A DNA stretch of 64,000 bases, from NCBI GenBank assembly GCA_945874145.1, contig CAMCFN010000001.1:62001-126000 (forward strand), written 5' to 3'. This DNA is from Akkermansia muciniphila. Lineage in GTDB: Bacteria; Verrucomicrobiota; Verrucomicrobiia; Limisphaerales; SXTU01. This document shows, one piece after another, positions 16,171-24,825 of this stretch (the stretch's first letter is position 1; every line of letters starts with the position of its first letter). A model generated the notes under the pieces. That model saw only the letters and a program-made list of their open reading frames with translations, ran no database searches and had not been told where the DNA came from. The position numbers and the translations under genes are program-made.

Positions 16171-17658
16171 ATGAAGCAGACCCGAATCCTCTCGTTGCTC
16201 GCGTGCTCCGTGTTCGCGCAGTGCGCCTTCGCCGCCGCCATCCCGGACCGGCCGGAGAAGCTCACCTACCCGCAGCTCAACTACTCCCCGCCAGACGCCA
16301 AGCAGTTCCGCGTCGCACTCAAGGCCGGGCCGGTCGCCTACGTGGTGCCGGACCGCGAGCTGCCGCTGGTGAACATTTCCATTCTGGTCCGCACGGGCGA
16401 TTACCTCGACCCCGTCGGCAAGGAAGGGCTTGCGGGCGTCACCGGCTACTTGCTCGCGCGCGGCGGCACGCAGTCGAAGAAGGCGGAGGACCTCGAAGAG
16501 CGACTCGCCTTCCTCGCCGCGAATCTCACCTCCGCCGCCAGTGACACGCAGGGCAGCGTCAGCCTGAACCTCCTCTCCAAGGACCTCGACGAGGGTTTCG
16601 CCATCCTGCGCGAGGTGCTCACTGCTCCGCGTTTCCAAGACGATAAGCTCGTGCTCCGCAAGCAGCAGAGCTTGCAGGCGATGAAGCAGCGCAACGACGA
16701 CGCGGCGGAAATCGAGCAGCGCGAGCGCCGCTTCCTCGCGTATGGCGACGGCTTCTACTTCAACCGCCACAGCACGCAGGCCTCGCTGGAGTCCATCACC
16801 CGCGCGGATTTGGAGGCATTTCACAAGCGCTGGTTCCACCCGAAGAACTTCGTCATCGCGGTGAACGGCGACTTCGACTCCGCTGCGATGACCGCGCGGT
16901 TGGAGAAGCTCTTCACCGCGTGGCCCTTCACCGGCGAAGTCCCGCCGCCCGTGCCCACGGCCAAAAAGTTCGCCCAACCCGGCGTCTATCTCGTGGACAA
17001 GGAAGTGCCCCAAGGTCGCGTGACCATCCTGCTGCCCGGCATCCAGCGCGAGGACCCGGATTTCCCGGCGACGCAGGTGATGAATGACATACTCGGCGGC
17101 GGCGGCTTCACCTCGCGCATCATGAACCGCGTCCGCTCGGACGAGGGCCTGGCCTACTCGGCGGGCAGCGGCTTCCCCGGCGGCGTGTATCACCCGATGA
17201 GCTTCCTCGCGGCGTTCCAGTCGAAGTCCCGCACCGTCGCCTACGCCACGAGCATCGTGCTGGAGGAGATGAAGAAGGTGGCGAGCGACACCGTGACGGA
17301 CGAGGAGTTGAACACGACGAAGAAGCAGTTCATCGAGACCTTCCCGGCCACGTTCGCCACCAAGCGGCAGGTGGCCGGAACGCTCGCAGGCGATGAGTTC
17401 ACGGGCCGTTTCGCGAAGGAACCCGACTACTGGAAAACCTACCGCTCGAAGATTGACGCCGTGACGAAGGCGGACGTGAAGCGCGTCGCCGCCAAGTATC
17501 TCACGCCGGAGAAGGTGGTCATCCTCGTCGTCGGCACGAAGGAAGAAATCCTCAAGGGCCACCCCGACCATCCGGTGAAGCTGGAGTCGCTCGCCGGCGG
17601 CCGCCTCGTGGATCAGCCGCTGCGCGACCCGCTTACAATGAAGCCGGCTGCGAAGTGA
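16171..17658 (+). CDS. M16 family protein, inactive partner subunit
   Basis: A 495-aa exported protein with an N-terminal signal (SLLACSVFAQCAFAAA). It has M16 folds but no HxxEH: the equivalent position reads LAGVTGYLLARGGT. The second-domain signature, an R/Y pair in RIMNRVRSDEGLAYSAGSGF, is present near 310-325. In M16B and PqqL-like systems one subunit is catalytic and the other supplies the RY pair, and this gene has the features of the latter. It is separated from the active subunit by 15 bases. Confidence 0.88.
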   Translation: MKQTRILSLLACSVFAQCAFAAAIPDRPEKLTYPQLNYSPPDAKQFRVALKAGPVAYVVPDRELPLVNISILVRTGDYLDPVGKEGLAGVTGYLLARGGTQSKKAEDLEERLAFLAANLTSAASDTQGSVSLNLLSKDLDEGFAILREVLTAPRFQDDKLVLRKQQSLQAMKQRNDDAAEIEQRERRFLAYGDGFYFNRHSTQASLESITRADLEAFHKRWFHPKNFVIAVNGDFDSAAMTARLEKLFTAWPFTGEVPPPVPTAKKFAQPGVYLVDKEVPQGRVTILLPGIQREDPDFPATQVMNDILGGGGFTSRIMNRVRSDEGLAYSAGSGFPGGVYHPMSFLAAFQSKSRTVAYATSIVLEEMKKVASDTVTDEELNTTKKQFIETFPATFATKRQVAGTLAGDEFTGRFAKEPDYWKTYRSKIDAVTKADVKRVAAKYLTPEKVVILVVGTKEEILKGHPDHPVKLESLAGGRLVDQPLRDPLTMKPAAK

Positions 17659-17790
17659 GCCTCCGGACAACGGCACTTGACCGCATAGCAAGGCCGCACC
17701 GTGCCGTCATGGGGCTATTTCGGGATTGCAGCCTCGCACCGGGACTGATTCGCTATCGGCAGCAGCCCCCCTTCCAGCCGCATCACCGCC

Positions 17791-19020
17791 ATGACCGCCC
17801 CCCTGCCATCCAACGAGCCGGAGCGTCTGGCTGCCCTGCGCGAAATGCACCTGCTGGACACCCCACCCGAGCAGGCGTTTGATGACATCGCCCAGCTGGC
17901 CTCGGAGATTTGCGGCACGCCGATCAGTCTGGTGTCCCTCGTGGATGAACACCGCCAGTGGTTCAAGGCGAAGGTGGGCCTGGCTGCCACCGAGGCTTCC
18001 CGGCATGCGTCATTCTGTGCCCATGCCATTCTGCAACCAGACGAATTGTTCATCGTCCCGGATGCGCAGCGCGATCCGCGGTTCCACCTGAACCAGCTCG
18101 TGGTCGGGGAACCCTACATCGGCTTCTACGCCGGCATGCCGTTAGTGACCTCTGACGGGCACTCGTTGGGCACGCTTTGCGTGATCGACTGCCGCCCACG
18201 GGAGCTGACTCCCGCGCAGATGGACGGCCTCCGCCGGCTGGCGCGGCAGCTCGGCACGCATCTGGAACTGCGCCGGCTTTCACAACGGCTGGCCGTAGCT
18301 GAGGATCAGATGCAAAGCTGGGCCGGAGACGTGGCCCGGACCAACCTCCGGCTGCACTCTGAAATGCAGGAGCGCGAACGGATTGAGAACGAGCTGCGCG
18401 AGCGCGAGGAGCAGTTGCGGGACTTGTTTGAAAACGCCACGGACCTCATCCAGAGCGTCGCGCCGGACGGGCGGCTGCTCTTCGTGAACCGCGCCTGGCT
18501 CACCACGCTGGGCTACCGTATCAGCGACCTCGCCACGCTCACCATCTTTGACATCATCCACCCAGACTGCCTCGCGGAGTGTCGCGCACAGTTCACGCGA
18601 GTGATGCAGGGCGAGGCGCTGGATAACTTGCAGGCCATCTTCCGTGCGAAGGACGGGCATAAGATACATGTCGAGGGCAACGCCAGTTGTCGCGTCGAAA
18701 ACGGCCGAGCCGTCGCCACGCGTGCCATCTTCCGCGACATCACCAAGCGCAAGCTCGTCGAGGCGGAGCGCGAGCGGCTGATTAAGGAGCTGCAGGCGGC
18801 ACTGGCCGAAGTCCAGACCCTCAGCGGCCTGCTGCCCATCTGCGGGTGGTGCAAAAAGATCCGCGACGACAGCGGCTATTGGAACAGCGTGGAAGGCTAC
18901 TTCAAACAGCGCGCCGCGGTGGAATTCACCCATGGCATCTGCCCCGAGTGCTCCGCGAAGGTGGCGGCCGACTTGGACAAAATCGCCAGCCCGCCGCCGA
19001 ACGCGCCGTCCAGCCCGTAA
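17791..19020 (+). CDS. GAF-PAS sensor protein with C-terminal Cys motif
   Basis: A 409-aa soluble protein. Residues about 10-160 form a GAF domain (LREMHLLDTPPEQAFDDIAQ...), then a coiled-coil (about 165-215), a PAS/PAC domain (about 210-320, FENATDLIQSVAPDGRLLFVN and RAIFRDITKRK) and a further coiled-coil. The tail is a LPICGWCKKIRDDSGYWNSV...HGICPECSAK segment with two CxxC pairs. No histidine-kinase, GGDEF or HTH output domain follows, so the tail may be the effector or a zinc-binding partner site. The same tail is seen at the end of many sensor proteins in environmental bacteria. Signal and output are not known. Confidence 0.8.
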   Translation: MTAPLPSNEPERLAALREMHLLDTPPEQAFDDIAQLASEICGTPISLVSLVDEHRQWFKAKVGLAATEASRHASFCAHAILQPDELFIVPDAQRDPRFHLNQLVVGEPYIGFYAGMPLVTSDGHSLGTLCVIDCRPRELTPAQMDGLRRLARQLGTHLELRRLSQRLAVAEDQMQSWAGDVARTNLRLHSEMQERERIENELREREEQLRDLFENATDLIQSVAPDGRLLFVNRAWLTTLGYRISDLATLTIFDIIHPDCLAECRAQFTRVMQGEALDNLQAIFRAKDGHKIHVEGNASCRVENGRAVATRAIFRDITKRKLVEAERERLIKELQAALAEVQTLSGLLPICGWCKKIRDDSGYWNSVEGYFKQRAAVEFTHGICPECSAKVAADLDKIASPPPNAPSSP

Positions 19021-19077
19021 CCGCTGGCTTCAACCCGTGCAGCGGAGCTTCGTAAGCGGAAGGCTGCGACCACGGAG

Positions 19078-20136
19078 TCACAACCCCATCAGTTCGCGCT
19101 GCCAGTTGAGCAACAGCGTGGTGGGTTTGCTGCCACCCCGCGACAGCAGCTCAAGGGTCAACTTGCTGGCGATCAGCGTCGGGTCGATGCCGAGTTCCAC
19201 GGACCGTCGGTCTCGGTGGGACTTGAGCCGGTCGAAGCGTGAACGCTCCGCGTCCGTGGGATGATACGAAACGCCCCGCAGGATCCGCGGACACTCATCC
19301 GGCGGCACGCCGAGCCCGCGCGCGATGGCCTGCACCACGCCCTCGCGGCGGTGCGGGGCGAAGCGGCGCGGGAGCAGCGCATCCAACGGCGCGTCGTCCA
19401 CCGCGGCAATACAAAGGTCGATCAACAGCTCGTGGCTCAGGAGGAAAAACGGCGGGCGGTTGCACCGCGTGGCCTCGCGCTCCCGCCAGTGCCACAACTC
19501 GCGCAGCACCGCCAGTTCGGAGCGGGTCAGCCGGGCCGCGCCTTTGATGCGCCACTCGCGATCCGGCTCCGGCGGCGGGAGGATGGCGCACTCGGCCACG
19601 AGCGCGGCGCAGCTTTCCTCCGCCCAAGCGAGCCGGCCCTTGGCGACGAGCTGTTCGCGTAGTTTGGTGACGAGCGGGTGCAGATAACGCGTGTCGTTGC
19701 GGGCGTAGTTTTCCATCCGTTCGGTGAGCGGTCGCTGCGCCCAGTCGGCCTTCTGCGGACCCTTCTCGAGCACGACGCCGAGCATCTGGCCCACGAGATC
19801 CTGCAAACCGAAGCGCAGCGTCCCCAGCAAACGCGCGGCAATCATCGTGTCGAAGATCGCGTGCGGCACAAAGTGGTGATGCTCCCGGAGCAACCGCAGA
19901 TCGTAGTCGCTGCCATGCAGCAGCAATTCGCGGCCGTGCAGCGTTTCCCAAAGCGGTGCCAGGTCCATCGCCGCCAGCGGGTCCACGAGCTCGTCTGCGC
20001 CAGGGATGCTGAACTGGAGCAGGCAGAGCTTGGCCGGGTAGGCGTGCAAGCTGTCCGCCTCCGTGTCCAAGGCAATCCACGCCGCCGCCCGCAAACGTGG
20101 CAGGAAGTCGGCAAGCCGTTCCGCAGTGTCAATCAC
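19078..20136 (-). CDS. rnd: Ribonuclease D / 3'-5' exonuclease with HRDC domain
   Basis: GTG at 20136 gives 352 aa. The DEDD exonuclease motifs are visible: LDTEADS (motif I), LLLHGSDYDLRLL (motif II) and NYARNDTRYLHPL (motif III). The second half (about 200-352) has an HRDC-like helical region and a second HRDC-like part ending in LLLNWQRELMGL. RNase D trims 3' ends of tRNA and other small RNAs. The start is chosen where an exonuclease-like beta-strand begins; the frame is open upstream but that part looks non-coding. It is divergent from the acyl-CoA synthetase gene. Confidence 0.87.
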   Translation of the reverse strand: MIDTAERLADFLPRLRAAAWIALDTEADSLHAYPAKLCLLQFSIPGADELVDPLAAMDLAPLWETLHGRELLLHGSDYDLRLLREHHHFVPHAIFDTMIAARLLGTLRFGLQDLVGQMLGVVLEKGPQKADWAQRPLTERMENYARNDTRYLHPLVTKLREQLVAKGRLAWAEESCAALVAECAILPPPEPDREWRIKGAARLTRSELAVLRELWHWREREATRCNRPPFFLLSHELLIDLCIAAVDDAPLDALLPRRFAPHRREGVVQAIARGLGVPPDECPRILRGVSYHPTDAERSRFDRLKSHRDRRSVELGIDPTLIASKLTLELLSRGGSKPTTLLLNWQRELMGL

Positions 20137-20320
20137 GGCGCTAGGATAGGCTTCAGGCGCAAAAGACCAATTCTGATTTTTGCAAGGCAGGCGGAAGCGC
20201 AGGCAGGCAGCGGCACACCAACTCGCCTCTGCTTTGCATCCCTCCTGGCTTCCTGATCTTTTTATAGATTTCTCTGAATTGAGTGTTGGCGTTGCCACCA
20301 TTTTTCCTACCCTCCAGCCC

Positions 20321-21802
20321 ATGAACCTCTTCGCCGCCTTTGCGGAGACCGTCGCGCGCCGCCGCTACCATCCCGCCCTCTTCTGGGGCGAGGCCCAGCT
20401 CGCCTACGACTGGCTCGCCCAACGCGCCGCGTGGCTGGCGCGCGCGCTCACGCGGGACTTCGCCGTCCAGCGCGGCGACCGAGTGGCCGTGTGGCTGAAG
20501 AACTGCCCGGAGTTTCCCGCCGCGCTCTTCGGCGTCTGGCGCGCGGGCGGCGTGGTGACGGTCATCAACAACTTCCTCAAGCCCGAGGAAGTCGCCTTCA
20601 TCCTCGCCGACTCCGGCGCGCGCCTCGTCATCACCGACCACAGCCTGTCGGAGCATCAGGCCAAGCTCGCCGTGCTCCGACCCGATGTGCAGTTCCTCCG
20701 CGTGGAAGACTTCGCCGCGCTGGCCGAGGAGGAAGCGCCGTTGCCCGCCGACTTGAACGAGGCCGACCTCGCCGCGTTGCTCTACACCTCGGGCACCACG
20801 GGCCGGCCCAAGGGCGCGATGCTCACGCACGGCAATTTCCTCGCCAACGTCGCCAGTTGCATCACCTGTCTCGACTTCCAGGAGGAGGACCGGCTGCTCG
20901 TGCTGTTGCCGCAGTTCCACAGCTTCATGTTCACCGTCGGCACGCTCTGCCCGCTGCTCAAGGGCGCGAGCGTCGTGCTGGTGAAGTCCGTCAGCCCGTT
21001 CAAGCACGTCCTCGACGACATCCACCACCGCCGCGCGACGATGCTGCCCGCCGTGCCGCCGATTCACCGCGCGCTGGCGGGCCTGCCAGCGGGCGTCGAG
21101 CTGCCGTCCTTGCGACTGTGCATCAGCGGCGGCGCGCCGTTGCCGATGGAAGTGCTCCGGCAGTTCCACGCGCGCTTCCCGAAGCTGCCGCTCATCGAAG
21201 GCTACGGCCCCACGGAGTCCAGCCCGGTCGCCACCGTGAACCCCCTCTTCGGCACGCCCAAGGCCGGGAGCGTCGGGCTGCCGATTCCCGGCGTGGAGTT
21301 GAGCATCCGCGATGATGGCGGCAACGAACTCCCCGTGGGCGCGACCGGCGAGCTGTGCATTCGCGGCCCGAACGTGATGCGCGGCTACTGGAATCAGCCG
21401 GAGGAAACTGCCCTCGTCCTGCGCGACGCCTGGCTCTACACCGGCGACCTCGGCCATCGCGACGCCGACGGCTTCTACTTCATCACCGACCGCAAGAAGG
21501 ACATGCTCCTGGTCAACGGTATCAACGTGTATCCGCGCGAGGTCGAGGAGGTCATCCACAAGTTCCCCGGCGTGAAGGACGCGGCGGTCATCGGCGTGCC
21601 GGACGCGCGGCGCGGTGAGCAACCGCTGGCCTTCGTGGTGCTGACCGACGGCGTGACACTCGACGAGAAGGCCCTGCACGAGTTCGTGCGCGAGAAGCTG
21701 GCGGACTACAAAGTCCCGCGCCACTTCCGCGTCCTCCCCGCGCTCCCGCGCAACGCCACCGGCAAGGTGCTCAAGACCGCGCTGCGCGAGCTGGCGAAGT
21801 AG
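20321..21802 (+). CDS. AMP-dependent acyl-CoA synthetase/ligase
   Basis: From ATG at 20321 the protein has 493 aa. It carries the ANL-family motifs: the P-loop LLYTSGTTGRPKGAM, the EGYGPTESSP motif, the hinge segment TGDLGHRDADGFYFITDRKKDM and the final PRNATGKVLK lysine motif. It should activate a carboxylic acid, probably a fatty acid, by adenylation and thioesterification to CoA. It is divergent from the RNase D gene; no beta-oxidation genes are adjacent, so chain-length preference is unknown. Confidence 0.92.
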   Translation: MNLFAAFAETVARRRYHPALFWGEAQLAYDWLAQRAAWLARALTRDFAVQRGDRVAVWLKNCPEFPAALFGVWRAGGVVTVINNFLKPEEVAFILADSGARLVITDHSLSEHQAKLAVLRPDVQFLRVEDFAALAEEEAPLPADLNEADLAALLYTSGTTGRPKGAMLTHGNFLANVASCITCLDFQEEDRLLVLLPQFHSFMFTVGTLCPLLKGASVVLVKSVSPFKHVLDDIHHRRATMLPAVPPIHRALAGLPAGVELPSLRLCISGGAPLPMEVLRQFHARFPKLPLIEGYGPTESSPVATVNPLFGTPKAGSVGLPIPGVELSIRDDGGNELPVGATGELCIRGPNVMRGYWNQPEETALVLRDAWLYTGDLGHRDADGFYFITDRKKDMLLVNGINVYPREVEEVIHKFPGVKDAAVIGVPDARRGEQPLAFVVLTDGVTLDEKALHEFVREKLADYKVPRHFRVLPALPRNATGKVLKTALRELAK

Positions 21803-21932
21803 CGCCCCCCGCAGCCGCCAAGATAAAGAGGCGGAGGTAACTGCGTTCCAACAGCGCCCCCGCCGCTCGCCGTAACCCCCAAAAATTCCTGTAAGCTTTC
21901 TCCGCTCCGCCGCTATACCCGTGCAGAAGCTC

Positions 21933-22511
21933 ATGCCGATCGAAGCCATCACTCCTAACGCGACCGAGGCCGCGCTCATCCGCGCCGTGCAGGCCGGGGA
22001 CACCGCCGCCTTCGAGCCGCTCGTGGACACGCACCTCGATTCCCTCCGCGCCTTCATCGCGCTGAAACTCCCCGTCGCGCACCTCGTGGATGAGCTGGCC
22101 CACGAGACCTTCGTCTTCGCCTTTCGCAACCTCTCCGGCTTCACCGCCGGCACCAGTTTCCGCGCCTGGCTCCGGGCCATCGCCGCGAACCTCATTCGCG
22201 CCGAGCTCCAGCGCTACGCCCGCGAGCAGCAGAACCAGTTCAACTACGCCCGCGCCCGCGAGCTGGAACGCAGCTTGATGACCGGCCCCGGCGCGAGCGA
22301 ATCCGCCGAGGTCGAGCACCTGCGCGATTGCGTCGCCGGCCTGCCGCCGCATTTGCAGGAACTGGTCGAACTGAAATACACGCAAGACCAGCCCATCGAG
22401 ACCATCGCCACCAAGCTCACGCGGTCGGAAAACGCCGTGTGGCAAGCCCTCTTCCGCCTCCGCGCGCAGCTCAAGCTGTGCGTCGAAGACAAACTCGGGA
22501 GGACGGCGTGA
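21933..22511 (+). CDS. RNA polymerase sigma factor, ECF-like (sigma70 family)
   Basis: A 192-aa protein from the ATG at 21933 (an in-frame GTG at 21921 would give 196 aa). The N-terminal region LIRAVQAGDTAAFEPLVDTHLDSLRAFI matches sigma region 2, and AGLPPHLQELVELKYTQDQPIETIATKLTRSENAVWQALFRLRAQL matches the region 4 helix-turn-helix. Intermediate regions are short, as in ECF sigma factors. It is followed by a membrane protein with an anti-sigma-like N-terminus, and the two are separated by a repeat-containing 94-base gap. Confidence 0.9.
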   Translation: MPIEAITPNATEAALIRAVQAGDTAAFEPLVDTHLDSLRAFIALKLPVAHLVDELAHETFVFAFRNLSGFTAGTSFRAWLRAIAANLIRAELQRYAREQQNQFNYARARELERSLMTGPGASESAEVEHLRDCVAGLPPHLQELVELKYTQDQPIETIATKLTRSENAVWQALFRLRAQLKLCVEDKLGRTA

Positions 22512-22601
22512 ACTGCGAATGGCGAATGGCGAATGGGGAACCTTACTTCGGCGCGCTGCCGAACACCGATTCGCCATTCGTCATTCGCAACTCGCCATTC
22601 C
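22511..22601. repeat. Inverted repeat of GCGAATG units between sigma factor and anti-sigma-like gene
   Basis: About three tandem copies of GCGAATG read out of the sigma factor stop codon (22514-22535), and an inverted set of the same units (TCGCCATTCGTCATTCGCAA and CTCGCCATTCC) lies at 22569-22601. The two arms could form a long stem in the intercistronic RNA. Whether this affects expression is not known. Confidence 0.65.
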
Positions 22602-22605
22602 ACTC

Positions 22606-24093
22606 ATGATTTCCGACGACCAACTCATCGCCTACCTCGCCGGCACGCTGCCCGCCGAGGAGAGCGCGCGCGTCGAGACCGAACTGGCGAGCGACCCCGA
22701 GAGCTTGCGTCGCGTGCTGGACCAAGAGCGCCTCGACACCGCGCTCAAGCTCCTGCTCAACCCCGCCGCCACCCGCGAGCGCGTGAAGGCCTCCGTCCTC
22801 GCCGGCATCCGCACCCCTACGCACACCGTCTCCGCCGAGGAAGTGATGAAGCGCGTGTTACTGGAGACGGGAAAAAGCGCCTTGGCCTATCGCCCGTCGA
22901 AGGACGAGCAAGGGCCGGGACTGCTGGCCGCTCTGCGAGGCGCGTTGATGGAATGGCTGGGCACCGCCCAAGGACGCGTCGTTTTCGCCACCGCCGCCCT
23001 CGCGCTGCTGTTCGTCCTCGTGCAAACGTGGCGTCCGCCTGCGGGTAAACCGGTCGGCAACTTGGCCCAAAAGCCCGCCGTCACCTCGACGAACTCCGTC
23101 CCGTCGGTGGCTGGCGCGGTTGCCCCGCCCACCGCCCGCGACCCCGTCCTCTGGCCCTTCGCCGCCGACTCGCCGTGGAACACACCCATCGGCTCCGGCG
23201 CGCAATTCGCTGCCGTTGCGCCCGGCGGCCTCGACCTCACCACCGGCATCATGCTCGTCTCCGCGCGGCTCTCGCACCCCAGCTTCCGCGAGACGCCCAC
23301 GGATGCGCCCGTTGAGTTGCTCGTCGCCGGCCAACCCGCCCCACTCGCCACGCTGCGCCTGCCGGACGCCGCGCTCGCCGCCACCGCTGTCGCGCGTCAG
23401 CTCCACCTCATCGCCGCCGACGGCTTCACCCTTTACGAAGTCTTCGGGGCCCAACGCGCCGCCGGGCGCGTGCTCACCGCAAACAACATCAAACGCCACG
23501 ACCTGCGTGGCTCCGGCGTCCCGCCCGACTTCGCCAGTGCCAACGGCAGTGGCCTCACGCCCTTCGCCGGCAGCCTCACGCGCGCCGAATTGAACGGCCC
23601 CATCCGCCGCGTCCTCGGCTCCGTCGTGCCCTTGGAAGCCGTTGCTACGAAAGCCGACGGAGCCGCGCACGTCTGGCCCGCTGGCTGGTCCCCGGCGAAC
23701 AACCCCGCCCTCCGCGCCAAACTCGCCCCGCGCGGCAACGTCCACCTCGGCTCGCTCCTCGCCCTCCCGCCCAGTGTGGACCTCGCGAGCCTCGGTGTCG
23801 GCACGAACGGCCCGGCCTACGAAATCGCCCGCGCCCTGCAAGACTACGGCCTTTACGTGAAGGATGCCTTCGACGGCGAGTGGTTCACCGAGTGGCACCA
23901 ACTCGGCAGCCCCCACCTCATCATTTGCGGCGACTTCGCCTCCCCCGCCGACCTCCCGCCCAACCTTCGCGCGCAACTCGCCCTCGTCATCCACCACCTG
24001 CAAGTGGTCGTGAACAACGGCCCTGGCAACATCGGCGGCGGCGGCCAACCCCGCGTGCAAGCACCCGCCCCGCCCTTCATCACACCACCGTGA
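22606..24093 (+). CDS. Putative membrane anti-sigma-like protein with large periplasmic domain
   Basis: A 495-aa protein from ATG at 22606. Residues 1-90 (ISDDQLIAYLAGTLPAEESARVETELASDPESL) resemble the N-terminus of anti-sigma factors, without the HxxxCxxC zinc motif. One transmembrane helix is at about 123-141. Residues about 175-495 form a large extracytoplasmic domain starting WPFAADSPWNTPIGSGAQF that I do not recognise as a named family. Its position directly after the sigma factor gene suggests a regulator that senses an envelope signal through the outer domain. This is inference from context. Confidence 0.65.
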   Translation: MISDDQLIAYLAGTLPAEESARVETELASDPESLRRVLDQERLDTALKLLLNPAATRERVKASVLAGIRTPTHTVSAEEVMKRVLLETGKSALAYRPSKDEQGPGLLAALRGALMEWLGTAQGRVVFATAALALLFVLVQTWRPPAGKPVGNLAQKPAVTSTNSVPSVAGAVAPPTARDPVLWPFAADSPWNTPIGSGAQFAAVAPGGLDLTTGIMLVSARLSHPSFRETPTDAPVELLVAGQPAPLATLRLPDAALAATAVARQLHLIAADGFTLYEVFGAQRAAGRVLTANNIKRHDLRGSGVPPDFASANGSGLTPFAGSLTRAELNGPIRRVLGSVVPLEAVATKADGAAHVWPAGWSPANNPALRAKLAPRGNVHLGSLLALPPSVDLASLGVGTNGPAYEIARALQDYGLYVKDAFDGEWFTEWHQLGSPHLIICGDFASPADLPPNLRAQLALVIHHLQVVVNNGPGNIGGGGQPRVQAPAPPFITPP

Positions 24094-24214
24094 GGAGCGC
24101 GGCGTTCACGCCGCACCAGTCTGCCAAATAGAGCGTAAGATTTCCCGAACTTGTGCTATTCCGTTCCAAGCAACGGACGCTGCGCAACCGCCGCAGCCAA
24201 CAGAATCAACCATC

Positions 24215-24607
24215 ATGAAAACTCGCCTCCTCCTCCCCGCCTCGCTCGTGCTCCTCACCCTCCTCGCCCCGCTCCGTCCGGTAGACGCCGCCGAGGCTGC
24301 CAAAGCCTGGACCGGCACATGGAACAACCGCAAATACGGCACCAGCGGCCAGCTCATCTGCACCGTCATCGGTGAGCAGAACGGCCAGTGGATCGCCAAG
24401 TTCACCGGCACCGCGCTCGGCAAACCCATCAGCTACACCGCGCTGATGACGCCCAAGCAGAACGGGGCGAACACCACGCTGACCGGCACGACCAAGGTGG
24501 ACGGCTTCGACTACCAATGGTCTGCGACCGTCGCCGGCAAATCGCTCAATGGCGGCTACAAGGCCTCCAACGGCAACAACGGCGAGTTCAAGCTGCAGGC
24601 CAAGTAG
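24215..24607 (+). CDS. Small secreted protein of unknown function
   Basis: A 130-aa protein with a Sec signal peptide (MKTRLLLPASLVLLTLLAPLRPVDAAEA). The mature part, KAWTGTWNNRKYGTSGQLICTV...GKPISYTALMTP...GTTKVDGFDYQWSATVAGKSLNGGY, looks like a small beta-barrel with alternating polar and hydrophobic residues. I do not recognise a named family. It stands alone between repeat-rich gaps, in the same direction as its neighbours. Confidence 0.6.
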   Translation: MKTRLLLPASLVLLTLLAPLRPVDAAEAAKAWTGTWNNRKYGTSGQLICTVIGEQNGQWIAKFTGTALGKPISYTALMTPKQNGANTTLTGTTKVDGFDYQWSATVAGKSLNGGYKASNGNNGEFKLQAK

Positions 24608-24825
24608 CCGCCTTCACGTAGCCGCCGAGGTCAGGAGACGGAATCGTTCGCGGCCAACCGAATCCGCCTGCTTACGGCGGCGGCGTGCTGTAAGGAGTCT
24701 CCTCACGCGCCCGACGAAAGCGCCATCGCCATTGCACTCTGCTCTCCAGCTAACCGCCGGAACTACAGCAAACTCCCGAGTCCGCCGGCCGTAAGCAAAC
24801 CGCCGCCGCCGCTATAAAAGGGCAA

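Noticed and set aside
14014-17691. Very long open frame (1225 codons) on the minus strand
   Set aside because: It runs antisense through an SDR and the M16 pair, whose motifs are clear on the plus strand. The translation is rich in Arg/Leu/His/Glu in a low-complexity way, typical for a high-GC shadow frame.
20153-22195. Long open frame (680 codons) on the minus strand
   Set aside because: It overlaps the acyl-CoA synthetase and the sigma factor, which both have full motif sets on the plus strand.
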